From NCBI GenBank assembly GCA_000437755.1, contig FR900142.1, positions 1 through 34,189 on the forward strand: 34,189 nucleotides of DNA, in the 5' to 3' direction. Of the stretch, positions 26,712-33,996 are shown one piece after another (position 1 is the stretch's first letter; the number at the start of each line of letters is the position of its first letter). The notes beneath the pieces are model-generated. The model did not search any database, was not told the origin of the DNA, and saw nothing but the letters and a program-made list of their open reading frames with translations. Source of the DNA: Roseburia sp. CAG:303 (GTDB lineage: Bacteria; Bacillota; Clostridia; Lachnospirales; Lachnospiraceae). A program made the position numbers and the translations under genes.

Positions 26712-27659
26712 CTATCTTTCGCTTTTCTCAAAGACTCGTAACTTCGAGCTTTTTGAACGTTTGTTTTCCTCCACCTCCTGTTCCGACGGAACAATCGGTT
26801 TTCTGGTAATTACTTTTCCCTTTGATTTTCTTCCACATACACATACCGGAAAATTCTTCGGACATATACATGGATCTTCGTTTTCCCTGAATTTATTCTT
26901 TACAATTCTGTCTTCGAGAGAATGAAATGTAATAATACATAATCTTCCGCCATCATTCAGCAGATCGATCATCTCATCTATAGAATCCTGTAACACTTCC
27001 AGTTCCCTGTTTACTTCTATCCGGATCGCCTGGAATGTCCTTTTCGCCGGATGTCCTCCGGTTGCCCTTACTTTCGCCGGAATCGAAGCCTTAATAATCT
27101 CGATGAGTTCTCCCGTGGTTTCTATCTCTTTCTCCTGTCTGGCTGCCACAATATGCTTTGCTATATTCTTTGCAAATTTTTCTTCACCGTAATCACGGAT
27201 GACACGATATAATTGCATTTCATCATACTGGTTTACCACGTCTTTCGCCGAAAAAGAACTGCTCTGATCCATCCTCATATCCAGCGGTGCATCTTCCCTG
27301 TAGGTAAATCCCCGCTCCGCGTTATCCAGCTGATACGAGGAAACCCCGATATCAAGCAGAATGCCGTCCACTTTGTCAATCCCCAGATTTTCAAGAACAC
27401 TCTTCATCTGACAGTAATTGCTCTTTACACAATCAATCCTGACGTTTTTTCCAAACTCTTTTAACCGTTCCCCGGCAGCCTGTAATGCACAATCATCCTG
27501 ATCAATCCCTACAAATCTGCCTTTTTCCGAAAGCCTCTTACACACCTGGCTTGCATGTCCGGCTCCTCCGAGAGTTCCGTCCACATAAATGCCATCTGGT
27601 CTGATTTTCAGACTTTCGATTGTTTCTTCCAGTAATACCGGTCTGTGTTTAAATTCCAA
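26712..27659 (-). CDS. rsmH: 16S rRNA (cytosine-1402-N4)-methyltransferase
   Basis: RsmH (MraW) methylates C1402 of 16S rRNA using S-adenosylmethionine. The 315-residue protein shows HRPVLLEETIESL at the start, the SAM loop YVDGTLGGAGHA (about residues 25-36), DGILLDIGVSSYQLD, RGFTYREDAPLDMRMD, and the late RALQAIRIEVN-type segment (read here as TFQAIRIEVN) and ITFHSLEDRIVKN. All are family hallmarks. The start codon is TTG at 27659, seven bases after AGGAGG. It is the second gene of the cluster, 21 bp after mraZ. Confidence 0.97.
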   Translation of the reverse strand: MEFKHRPVLLEETIESLKIRPDGIYVDGTLGGAGHASQVCKRLSEKGRFVGIDQDDCALQAAGERLKEFGKNVRIDCVKSNYCQMKSVLENLGIDKVDGILLDIGVSSYQLDNAERGFTYREDAPLDMRMDQSSSFSAKDVVNQYDEMQLYRVIRDYGEEKFAKNIAKHIVAARQEKEIETTGELIEIIKASIPAKVRATGGHPAKRTFQAIRIEVNRELEVLQDSIDEMIDLLNDGGRLCIITFHSLEDRIVKNKFRENEDPCICPKNFPVCVCGRKSKGKVITRKPIVPSEQEVEENKRSKSSKLRVFEKSER

Positions 27660-27680
27660 GTGTGTACCTCCTTCCGTTCT

Positions 27681-28106
27681 TTATATGCCTAAATCTGCCA
27701 TATGTCCGGCAATCTTATCCATATCTTCAAAATCCAAATCTTCCTCCAGCCGTTTCGGATCCCAGATTTCAATCCGGTTTCCGACACCGATCATGACAGC
27801 TTCTTTTTCAAGTCCTGCCGCCTCCCTGAGGGTTGCCGGAATCAATATTCTTCCCTGCCTGTCCACATCAGGGATCATGGCCCCGCGCAGAAAATATCTC
27901 GCAAACTGTCTTGCCTTTTTGTCGGTCATGGGAAGTGCATTCAGCTTTGCTTCAAATTCTGTCCATGTATCATGTGGAAATACAAAAAGGCATCCATCAA
28001 GCCCTTTGGTCACAATAAATTCATTTCCCAGTGCTTCACGAAACTTTGCAGGTATGATTACGCGCCCCTTTGCATCGATTGAATGAGTATATTCTCCCAT
28101 GAACAT
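27681..28106 (-). CDS. mraZ: Transcriptional regulator MraZ
   Basis: MraZ is an AbrB-fold DNA-binding protein that controls the division cluster, usually repressing its own promoter. The 141-residue protein starts with the typical MFMGEYTHSIDAKGRVIIP. The second copy of the fold includes DRQGRILIPATLREAAGL, so both DxxGR motifs of the double AbrB-like fold are intact. An AAAGG site eight bases upstream supports the ATG at 28106. Three regularly spaced operator-like boxes lie just upstream, between its promoter and start codon. Confidence 0.96.
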   Translation of the reverse strand: MFMGEYTHSIDAKGRVIIPAKFREALGNEFIVTKGLDGCLFVFPHDTWTEFEAKLNALPMTDKKARQFARYFLRGAMIPDVDRQGRILIPATLREAAGLEKEAVMIGVGNRIEIWDPKRLEEDLDFEDMDKIAGHMADLGI

Positions 28107-28139
28107 AGCATTACCTTTATCTTTCTCTGGGTAAATTTA

Positions 28140-28165
28140 CCACTTTTACCCACATATCACCACTT
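28140..28165 (-). promoter_or_regulatory. MraZ operator boxes
   Basis: On the minus strand AAGTGG, ATGTGG and AAGTGG begin exactly 10 bp apart (plus-strand CCAC(T/A)T at 28140, 28150 and 28160). Known MraZ operators are GTGG-type direct repeats with 10-bp spacing near the mraZ promoter. Here they lie directly after the -10 box, a position suited to autorepression. Confidence 0.8.
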
Positions 28166-28173
28166 CAAAGAAG

Positions 28174-28202
28174 ATTTTATATCAATTTTGACTATAAATC
28201 AA
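28174..28202 (-). promoter_or_regulatory. Probable mraZ (dcw cluster) promoter
   Basis: On the minus strand TTGATT (28202-28197) and TAAAAT (28179-28174) are 17 bp apart. Transcription would start within or next to the MraZ boxes. Confidence 0.7.
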
Positions 28203-28232
28203 GACCAAATTAAAAAATATCTTTATTTTTTG

Positions 28233-28261
28233 TTTACATTTTACTATAATTATATAATAAT
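28233..28261 (+). promoter_or_regulatory. Possible promoter of the structured RNA / mocR leader
   Basis: TTTACA (28233-28238) is followed after 17 bp by AATAAT (28256-28261); TATAAT also occurs at 28245 and 28253. Any of these would start transcription near 28255-28270, close to the left end of the structured element. The region is very AT-rich, so the exact boxes are uncertain. Confidence 0.4.
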
Positions 28262-28262
28262 G

Positions 28263-28468
28263 ATGCCAGGGGCAAAAGGTCTAAATCCACATGAGCTTGC
28301 TCATAGGTGGGTGAAAGACCTTGGGACCCGCCCCAATATGAGCATAAAAGTGGAGCGTAAGCTTCACGATATGCGAATATAGGGCAGGATTGTGGGAGTA
28401 CGAAGTACGGAACAATCCGTAAGGCATCTTTTGGCCTTAACATCATAATAATGCCAGGGGCAAAAGGT
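28263..28468 (+). repeat. 18-bp direct repeat inside the structured element
   Basis: ATGCCAGGGGCAAAAGGT occurs exactly at 28263-28280 and 28451-28468, 188 bp apart. Either copy's ATGCCAG can pair with CTGGCAT at 28506-28512, so the two pairings exclude each other. Confidence 0.9.
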
Positions 28469-28512
28469 AAAAATGCTGTTCATGCCCACATGACAGCCCT
28501 GGGATCTGGCAT
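28263..28512 (+). ncRNA. Candidate structured RNA or MITE-like element, identity unknown
   Basis: This 250-bp intergenic stretch shows no convincing coding frame but many nested hairpins. GGGGC 28269-28273 pairs with GCCCC 28330-28334, enclosing AAGGTCT/AGACCTT (276-282 with 316-322) and CCAC-ATGAG/CTCAT-AG-GTGG. GCATA/TATGC (342-346 with 370-374) encloses GTGGAGC-GTAA-GCTTCAC. GGATTGT/ACAATCC (387-393 with 412-418) encloses GTAC-GAA-GTAC. AAGGC/GCCTT follows, then GCTGTTCATG with CATGACAGC. The ends are ATGCCAG (28263) and CTGGCAT (28512), flanked by TAATAAT at 28255-28261 and 28515-28521. It may be a leader of the mocR gene, an independent RNA, or a small mobile element. I could not match it to a named RNA class. 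Confidence 0.55.
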
Positions 28513-28537
28513 ACTAATAATTTAGAAAGGATTATTT

Positions 28538-29932
28538 ATGCTGACTTACTCATTTGAAAATCTGGGCAGAGAACCCATTTATGAATATCTGTATAAATGT
28601 ATTAAAAGCGATATTCTGCACCATGTAATCCCCGCCGGAACCAGACTTCCTTCCAAACGGAGTTTTGCATCCAACCTAAATATCAGTACGATTACTGTAG
28701 AAAATGCTTACGCACAGCTTCTTGCAGAAGGTTATATCTATTCCATTCCTAAAAAAGGATATTATGTATGTGAAATTTCTCCGGAAATTTCCAATACCAT
28801 AAAGAGCACCCCTCAATTGCAAAGAGCTGTAACCAATCCCTCTTATTTTTCTGATTTTGTACATACTCAGACAAATCCGGATAATTTTCCTTTTACCACC
28901 TGGGCAAAACTTATGCGTGAAATCATTACAGAAAAAAGCAAGGAACTTATGACAAATCCTCCCTGTGGGGGAATCCCGGAACTCCGTGAGGCCATCGCCG
29001 GACACCTGCTTCAGTTCCGTGGGATGCAGGTGTCACCGGAACAGATTATTATTGGTGCAGGAACTGAATATCTTTATGGACTGATCATCCAGCTGCTTGG
29101 TCATAATAATGTCTTTGCAGTGGAAGATCCGGGGTATCAGAAAATTGCAAATATCTACCGGTGCAACAATGTGGAATGTCTCCATATTCCACTGGATGAG
29201 GAAGGCATTGATCCGGATCTGCTCGCCCGTTCCAATGCGGATATCCTGCATATCTCCCCTTCCCATCACTACCCGACCGGAATTATTACACCGGTCAGCC
29301 GTCGGTACGAATTACTTGCATGGGCTTTAAAATCGGACTCCCGCTATATTATAGAAGATGACTATGACAGTGAATTCCGCCTGATGGGAAAACCAATCCC
29401 TTCCATGCAGAGTATGGATTTTTCCGGAAAAGTAATTTATATCAATACGTTTACCAAAAGTCTTTCCTCGACGATCCGTATCAGCTACATGATTTTACCG
29501 GAACATTTATTAAAAAAATATTATGATACATTAAGTTTTTATGCCTGTACTGTTTCTAATTTTGAGCAGTACACACTGGCAAAATTTATCCAGGAAGGAT
29601 ATTTTGAAAAACATATTAACCGGATGAGAAATATTTATAAGAACACCAGAAATGTGCTTTTAGACAGCATAAAAAAAAGTCCTCTCTCTTCCATATGCAG
29701 TATTTCAGAAGAGGACTCCGGACTTCACTTCCTTCTGAAAATAGATACGGAGCTTTCGGACAGCTATCTGATTGAAAAAGGAAAAGAATACGGACTCCGG
29801 CTGTTCTTCCTGTCCCAGTATTACTATCTGCCAAATGATGCGAGTTCCCATACGCTGGTAATCAATTATTCCGGCATGGATACCGGTCATGCCCGTGAAT
29901 ATGTAAAAAAATTGTGTCTCCTTTTCACCTGA
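28538..29932 (+). CDS. MocR-type regulator (GntR HTH fused to class I aminotransferase fold)
   Basis: The 464-residue protein starts with a winged helix of GntR type (about residues 10-75: RLPSKRSFASNLNISTITVENAYAQL, GYIYSIPKKGYYV). It continues as a fold-type I aminotransferase domain (about 105-460). Features of the PLP site are GAGTEYLYG, HISPSHHYPTG, EDDYDSEFR and the Schiff-base lysine Lys307 in NTFTKSLSST. MocR proteins usually sense PLP or amino-acid adducts and regulate nearby genes for vitamin B6 or amino-acid metabolism. No pdx gene is visible here, so the target is unknown. It is divergent from mraZ, with the structured element as its upstream region. AAAGG lies seven bases before the ATG. 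Confidence 0.9.
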   Translation: MLTYSFENLGREPIYEYLYKCIKSDILHHVIPAGTRLPSKRSFASNLNISTITVENAYAQLLAEGYIYSIPKKGYYVCEISPEISNTIKSTPQLQRAVTNPSYFSDFVHTQTNPDNFPFTTWAKLMREIITEKSKELMTNPPCGGIPELREAIAGHLLQFRGMQVSPEQIIIGAGTEYLYGLIIQLLGHNNVFAVEDPGYQKIANIYRCNNVECLHIPLDEEGIDPDLLARSNADILHISPSHHYPTGIITPVSRRYELLAWALKSDSRYIIEDDYDSEFRLMGKPIPSMQSMDFSGKVIYINTFTKSLSSTIRISYMILPEHLLKKYYDTLSFYACTVSNFEQYTLAKFIQEGYFEKHINRMRNIYKNTRNVLLDSIKKSPLSSICSISEEDSGLHFLLKIDTELSDSYLIEKGKEYGLRLFFLSQYYYLPNDASSHTLVINYSGMDTGHAREYVKKLCLLFT

Positions 29933-29944
29933 AAAGGGGACACA
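29913..29944. terminator. Hairpin between convergent mocR-type gene and lgt
   Basis: TGTGTCTCCTTTT (29913-29925) pairs with AAAAGGGGACACA (29932-29944), a 13-bp stem with a 6-base loop. On the minus strand it is followed by seven T residues, so it best serves lgt. It overlaps the last codons and the TGA stop of the plus-strand gene. Confidence 0.8.
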
Positions 29945-29948
29945 GTTC

Positions 29949-31370
29949 TTATCTGCCGGCATTTTCTTCCAGCCGTTCTACCTCTGTTTTTATTGTCTGC
30001 ATTAATTTTTCCGCTGTTTCGCGGTATTTTTCCGCAAATTCCCGTTCCGGGAACTTATCCAGCATATATTTGGCCTGATCAATTTTTTTCTCATGCCATT
30101 GTTCACTTCCAAGATTCATGAGATTATTCGTGTTATGCAGCCGGTCTGCAAGCTTTACAAGCCTTGCCTCGTCGCTTCCATGCGCAAGCAGTTCATCAAT
30201 ATACTGTTCATAGGACAATCCCTCTCTGCGGGTAAGCCACTTTACATTATCCGCAATGCGGATTCCAAACATATTCCGCAACTGTTTCTCCGTTACCTGT
30301 GTATCTTCCAAGATATCGTGAAGCAGTGCCGTTACCAGCAGTTCATCATCCTGCACTCCGCCTTCCTCAACGATGTGATATACTCCCATCAGATGTCCTT
30401 CAAAATAAGAGATATCCTTTCCATCCGGAAGTGTCCACTTCTGACCCTCATGTGCCTGTTTTGCAAAATCCATCGCAAGAGCAACCAGATTTACCTTTTT
30501 TCCGATAATTACGGTTTCCTTTCCCTGCTGAATCCGGATTCTGTTGTATACAATCAGAAATGCTCCGACCAGCACGAGAACTGCCGACAACAGCTGGGAT
30601 ACCGCTATTCCCGTACTGCCAATCTGAAGCTGATCGGTCCTCAGCCCTTCGATAAAGAATCGTCCTGCCGCATACGCAGTGATATACCATAAAAATACTT
30701 CTCCATCGAATTTCTTTTTCCTTTTCATGCACTGTATAAAAATCAGGATGCAGAAACACCAGAAGGTTTCATACAGAAACGTAGGATGTACCTGTATATA
30801 ACTATTATCTATCACCGTCACCCCAGGCTGCACATTTACACTTACATTCGGATCCTTGATATTAATCCGCATGGCAAAAAGAGAATCCGTATCTTTTCCA
30901 TAGGCCTCCCGGTTAAAGAAGTTCCCCCACCTTCCGATCATCTGACCGGTAACAAGACCGATTGCACCAGTATCAAGCATCTTCCAGAAAGATAATTTTC
31001 TTCGGCATGCCAGTATCAGGCAGACCAGTACCCCGGCAATAATTCCTCCATAGATGGCAAGACCACCCTTCCTGAGATTTATAATCTCGGACAAATGATC
31101 TTTATAATAACTCCATTCAAAGATAACGTAATAGGTTCTTGCACCAATAATAGCAAAAATGATGCCATAAATAGCCAGGTCCACATAATTATCCACGTTC
31201 TGTCCGGACTGTTTTGCATCCCGGAAGGCCAGTGTCATCGCCAGAATCATTCCGCAGCCGATAATTATTCCGTAAAACGCAATATCAATGCCAAACAGTG
31301 AAAATGAGTTTCCCAGATTTTTCAAAGCAATCCCCAGATGGGGAAAACTTATACTTACACTCTCAGGCAT
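29949..31370 (-). CDS. lgt: Prolipoprotein diacylglyceryl transferase fused to a SpoT/MESH1-like HD domain
   Basis: Residues 1 to about 285 are a complete Lgt, the membrane enzyme that moves diacylglycerol from phosphatidylglycerol to the lipobox cysteine. It has several membrane helices, RKGGLAIYGGIIAG, the signature GQMIGRWGNFFNREAYG, HPTFLYETFW and GRFFIEGLRTD. From about residue 293 to 473 there is a second, soluble domain of the HD_4/RelA-SpoT hydrolase type. Its metal-binding set is visible: His326 in FEGHLMGVYHI, His351-Asp352 in ALLHDILEDT, and Asp409 in KLADRLHNTNN. No synthetase or TGS domain follows. The ATG at 31370 is chosen because GGAGG lies five bases upstream; a GTG at 31382 would start before that site. 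It is 18 bp downstream of ychF. Confidence 0.92.
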   Translation of the reverse strand: MPESVSISFPHLGIALKNLGNSFSLFGIDIAFYGIIIGCGMILAMTLAFRDAKQSGQNVDNYVDLAIYGIIFAIIGARTYYVIFEWSYYKDHLSEIINLRKGGLAIYGGIIAGVLVCLILACRRKLSFWKMLDTGAIGLVTGQMIGRWGNFFNREAYGKDTDSLFAMRINIKDPNVSVNVQPGVTVIDNSYIQVHPTFLYETFWCFCILIFIQCMKRKKKFDGEVFLWYITAYAAGRFFIEGLRTDQLQIGSTGIAVSQLLSAVLVLVGAFLIVYNRIRIQQGKETVIIGKKVNLVALAMDFAKQAHEGQKWTLPDGKDISYFEGHLMGVYHIVEEGGVQDDELLVTALLHDILEDTQVTEKQLRNMFGIRIADNVKWLTRREGLSYEQYIDELLAHGSDEARLVKLADRLHNTNNLMNLGSEQWHEKKIDQAKYMLDKFPEREFAEKYRETAEKLMQTIKTEVERLEENAGR

Positions 31371-31388
31371 AATTTCCTCCACATAGAT

Positions 31389-32486
31389 TTACACATTGAA
31401 ACGGAAAAGAATCACATCTCCATCCTGTACCACATATTCTTTTCCTTCCAGACCTACCAGTCCCTTTTCTTTTGCTGCGGTATATGAACCACAATCCAAT
31501 AAATCCTGGTAATTCACCACTTCCGCACGGATAAATCCACGTTCAAAATCAGTATGTATCTTTCCGGCTGCCTGTGGTGCTTTTGTACCTTTCTTAATGG
31601 TCCATGCTCTTGTCTCTGTCTCTCCTGCCGTCAGGTAACTCATAAGACCAAGCAGACTGTAACTTGCTTTAATCAGTTTATCCAGTCCTGAACTCTTGAT
31701 TCCGAGGTCTTCCATAAACATGGCTTTCTCGTCATCATCCAGTTCTGAGATTTCCTGTTCTATCTGGGCGCATACCACAAATACTTCACTGCCTTCTCCG
31801 GCTGCATATTCCCTTACTTTTGCAACATATGGATTGCTGTTTCCATCATCCACAAGGTCTTCATCCTTTACATTTGCCGCAAAAATAACAGGTTTTGCTG
31901 TCAGAAGGTTGTATTCTGCCAGGAATCCTTCTTCATCCTCATCTTCCGGTTCAAAACTCTTTGCCAGCTTACCGTCTTCAAGGTGTGCTTTCAGACGTTC
32001 CAGCATTTCTTTTTCTTTCCTTGCTGATTTGTCATTGTTTGCAAGTTTTGCCACTTTGGAATATCTTCTTTCCAAAATCTCAAGGTCGGAAAAAATCAGC
32101 TCAAGATTAATAGTCTCGATATCACGAATCGGGTCAACACTGCCCTCAACATGGATGATATTCGTGTCATCAAAACATCTGACCACATGAACAATCGCAT
32201 CTACCTCGCGGATATTTGCAAGGAACTGATTTCCCAGACCTTCTCCTTTGGATGCACCTTTTACCAGTCCTGCAATATCTACAAATTCAATGACTGCCGG
32301 TGTGATCTTTGCTGAATGATATAATTCTGCGAGTTTATCCAGACGTTCATCCGGTACGGCTACTACACCTACATTCGGATCTATGGTACAGAACGGATAG
32401 TTTGCTGATTCTGCCCCTGCCTTTGTCAATGAATTAAATAATGTACTTTTTCCTACATTTGGAAGTCCTACGATTCCAAGTTTCAT
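31389..32486 (-). CDS. ychF: Ribosome-binding ATPase YchF (Obg family)
   Basis: YchF is an Obg-family NTPase that prefers ATP, binds ribosomes and is linked to stress responses. The 365-residue protein is full length. It shows the P-loop GLPNVGKSTLFN (about residues 6-17), the switch segment ANYPFCTIDPNVGVV, FVDIAGLVKGASKGEGLGNQFL (G3 region), a coiled-coil arm in the middle, and a C-terminal TGS domain (about 280-365, IHTDFERGFIRAEVV). AGGAGG precedes the ATG. A promoter is visible upstream (TTTACT-17 bp-TATACT), and lgt follows 18 bp downstream, so the two are probably co-transcribed. Confidence 0.97.
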   Translation of the reverse strand: MKLGIVGLPNVGKSTLFNSLTKAGAESANYPFCTIDPNVGVVAVPDERLDKLAELYHSAKITPAVIEFVDIAGLVKGASKGEGLGNQFLANIREVDAIVHVVRCFDDTNIIHVEGSVDPIRDIETINLELIFSDLEILERRYSKVAKLANNDKSARKEKEMLERLKAHLEDGKLAKSFEPEDEDEEGFLAEYNLLTAKPVIFAANVKDEDLVDDGNSNPYVAKVREYAAGEGSEVFVVCAQIEQEISELDDDEKAMFMEDLGIKSSGLDKLIKASYSLLGLMSYLTAGETETRAWTIKKGTKAPQAAGKIHTDFERGFIRAEVVNYQDLLDCGSYTAAKEKGLVGLEGKEYVVQDGDVILFRFNV

Positions 32487-32560
32487 GATAAATCCTCCTA
32501 ATTTCTGTGTTTTACTGCCTAACAGTTACTCCTGTGAAAACACATTTTACATATCTGTAG

Positions 32561-32589
32561 AGTATACCACATCCAAAGTAAAAAGTAAA
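32561..32589 (-). promoter_or_regulatory. Probable promoter of ychF-lgt
   Basis: On the minus strand TTTACT (32589-32584) and TATACT (32566-32561) are 17 bp apart, about 75 bp before the ychF ATG. Confidence 0.6.
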
Positions 32590-32680
32590 TTCTTACTTTT
32601 TCTGCAGTTACAGGCTAATCTCGTCTACAATTGCTTTTTTGTTTTATTCTTTCTCAATACAAAAATTTTCCTGTTTTGCA

Positions 32681-32709
32681 TTTGCAAATCCGTATTTTTG
32701 CGTTATAAT
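32681..32709 (+). promoter_or_regulatory. Probable promoter of the HD-GYP gene
   Basis: A perfect -10 box TATAAT (32704-32709) is preceded, after 17 bp, by the weak -35 box TTTGCA (32681-32686). The predicted leader of about 90 bases contains a short hairpin, TATCCTG-CTTG-CAGGATA (32742-32759), without a strong T-run, so it is not an obvious terminator. The rest of 32487-32807 shows no gene. Confidence 0.55.
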
Positions 32710-32807
32710 ATGATACATAAAGATAAACAATTGAAAACTCTTATCCTGCTTGCAGGATAGGAATTTTGACAGTATAAATAATAAATATGACAGGTGGAGA
32801 GACGAGT

Positions 32808-33896
32808 TTGATTAGAAGAAAATATATGAGAACAAGACAATTAAAACCGGGTATGAAAATTGATCAGTCAGTAGAAGATCGTTTAGGCCGAAGTCTTGTC
32901 AACAGTGGTGCAATACTTGATGACTATATCATACAATCCCTTCTAAAACTGGGAATTATGAATGTCTATATTCGTATTGAAATTGATGACAATGACCTTC
33001 CGGTATCTCCTGTTGCACAGAAAAATATTGACAGGCTTTTTACGGATGACCGTTCCAAAGTAAAACTGTCCGACAGTGTCCGTAAACGTGTTTCTGAGGG
33101 CGTTCAATATATTTATAACAATACGGATTCCGGTCAGCTGGCAAGTGCAACCAATAGTATTGCAAAGGATCTGATTGATGCGATTGACAGTAATGATGCG
33201 ATTGCAATTGATATCAACGAATTGAAAACCAGTGATGAATATACGTTCAAACACAGTGTCGATGTAGCAACGATTTCCATGATACTTGCAAAACAACTTG
33301 GATTATCCCAGAAAGAAATCTACGAAATCGGGGTTGCCGGACTGCTTCACGATATCGGCAAGACTAAGATTCCTCTGAAAATTCTGAACAAACCAGGAAA
33401 ACTGGACGATTCTGAATTTGCTGTCATGAAACAGCATTCCGTATTCGGTTATAAAATGCTGCGTGATAACCCGGAATTTTCTACCGAAATTCCGCTTGCA
33501 GTTCTTCAGCATCACGAAAAAATGAATGGCAAGGGTTATCCTCTTGGTGCCGTCAGACCACAGATTACCCCTTATGCCAAATTTTTATCCGTGGCGGACA
33601 TCTACGATGCCCTTGTTACCGAACGACCATACAAGAAAGCTTTTTCACAGCGTACCGCAGTGGAAATTATGATGTCGATGACTAACGAGCTGGACATGAC
33701 CGCCTTAAAAAGCTTCCTGGAAAGCATGATTCTTTATCCGGTCGGAACAGTCGTGGAATTAAGTAACGGAGAAAAAGCAAAAGTAGTAAAAAATAATCCC
33801 CATTATATTCTTCGTCCGGTCGTTGTAAATATTACAAATGGAAAAGTCTATGACTTAGGAAATGATTTATCCTGTGCCAATATTCTGATTCAGTAA
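32808..33896 (+). CDS. HD-GYP domain protein, probable cyclic-di-GMP phosphodiesterase
   Basis: The N-terminal part (about residues 5-60, RTRQLKPGMKIDQSVEDRLG) resembles the short DUF3391-type domain that often precedes HD-GYP. The HD-GYP domain (about 125-315) has HDIGKTKIP and the diagnostic HHEKMNGKGYPLG, matching the HHExxDGxGYP pattern with Asn in place of Asp. KFLSVADIYDALVTERPYKKA follows. A C-terminal piece (ILYPVGTVVELSNGEKA) is also common in this family. Active members hydrolyse c-di-GMP. The frame opens at ATG 32787, but GGAG (32796-32799) lies eight bases before the TTG at 32808, so the TTG start (362 residues) is preferred. The gene is monocistronic, with its own promoter and a strong terminator. 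Confidence 0.92.
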   Translation: MIRRKYMRTRQLKPGMKIDQSVEDRLGRSLVNSGAILDDYIIQSLLKLGIMNVYIRIEIDDNDLPVSPVAQKNIDRLFTDDRSKVKLSDSVRKRVSEGVQYIYNNTDSGQLASATNSIAKDLIDAIDSNDAIAIDINELKTSDEYTFKHSVDVATISMILAKQLGLSQKEIYEIGVAGLLHDIGKTKIPLKILNKPGKLDDSEFAVMKQHSVFGYKMLRDNPEFSTEIPLAVLQHHEKMNGKGYPLGAVRPQITPYAKFLSVADIYDALVTERPYKKAFSQRTAVEIMMSMTNELDMTALKSFLESMILYPVGTVVELSNGEKAKVVKNNPHYILRPVVVNITNGKVYDLGNDLSCANILIQ

Positions 33897-33932
33897 AATG
33901 ATTCAGCAAATATCTGTATAGGTAACACAAAG

Positions 33933-33977
33933 GGAGCATCGCTCCATAACTGATTTTTAGTTATGAAGCGATGCTCC
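33933..33977. terminator. Bidirectional terminator between the HD-GYP gene and pheT
   Basis: GGAGCATCGCTCCATAACT (33933-33951) pairs with its complement at 33959-33977, a 19-bp stem with one mismatch and a 7-base loop (GATTTTT). A short T-rich stretch follows on the plus strand; the minus-strand tail is less T-rich. Confidence 0.8.
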
Positions 33978-33996
33978 TTTCCGTTTTGTTTTCAGA

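Noticed and set aside
28234..28446. 70-codon minus-strand frame through the structured element
   Set aside because: No ribosome binding site or recognisable protein pattern; the base pairing explains the sequence better.
28263..28512. tRNA or known riboswitch
   Set aside because: No cloverleaf with T-loop and no riboswitch consensus that I recognise; left as unknown.
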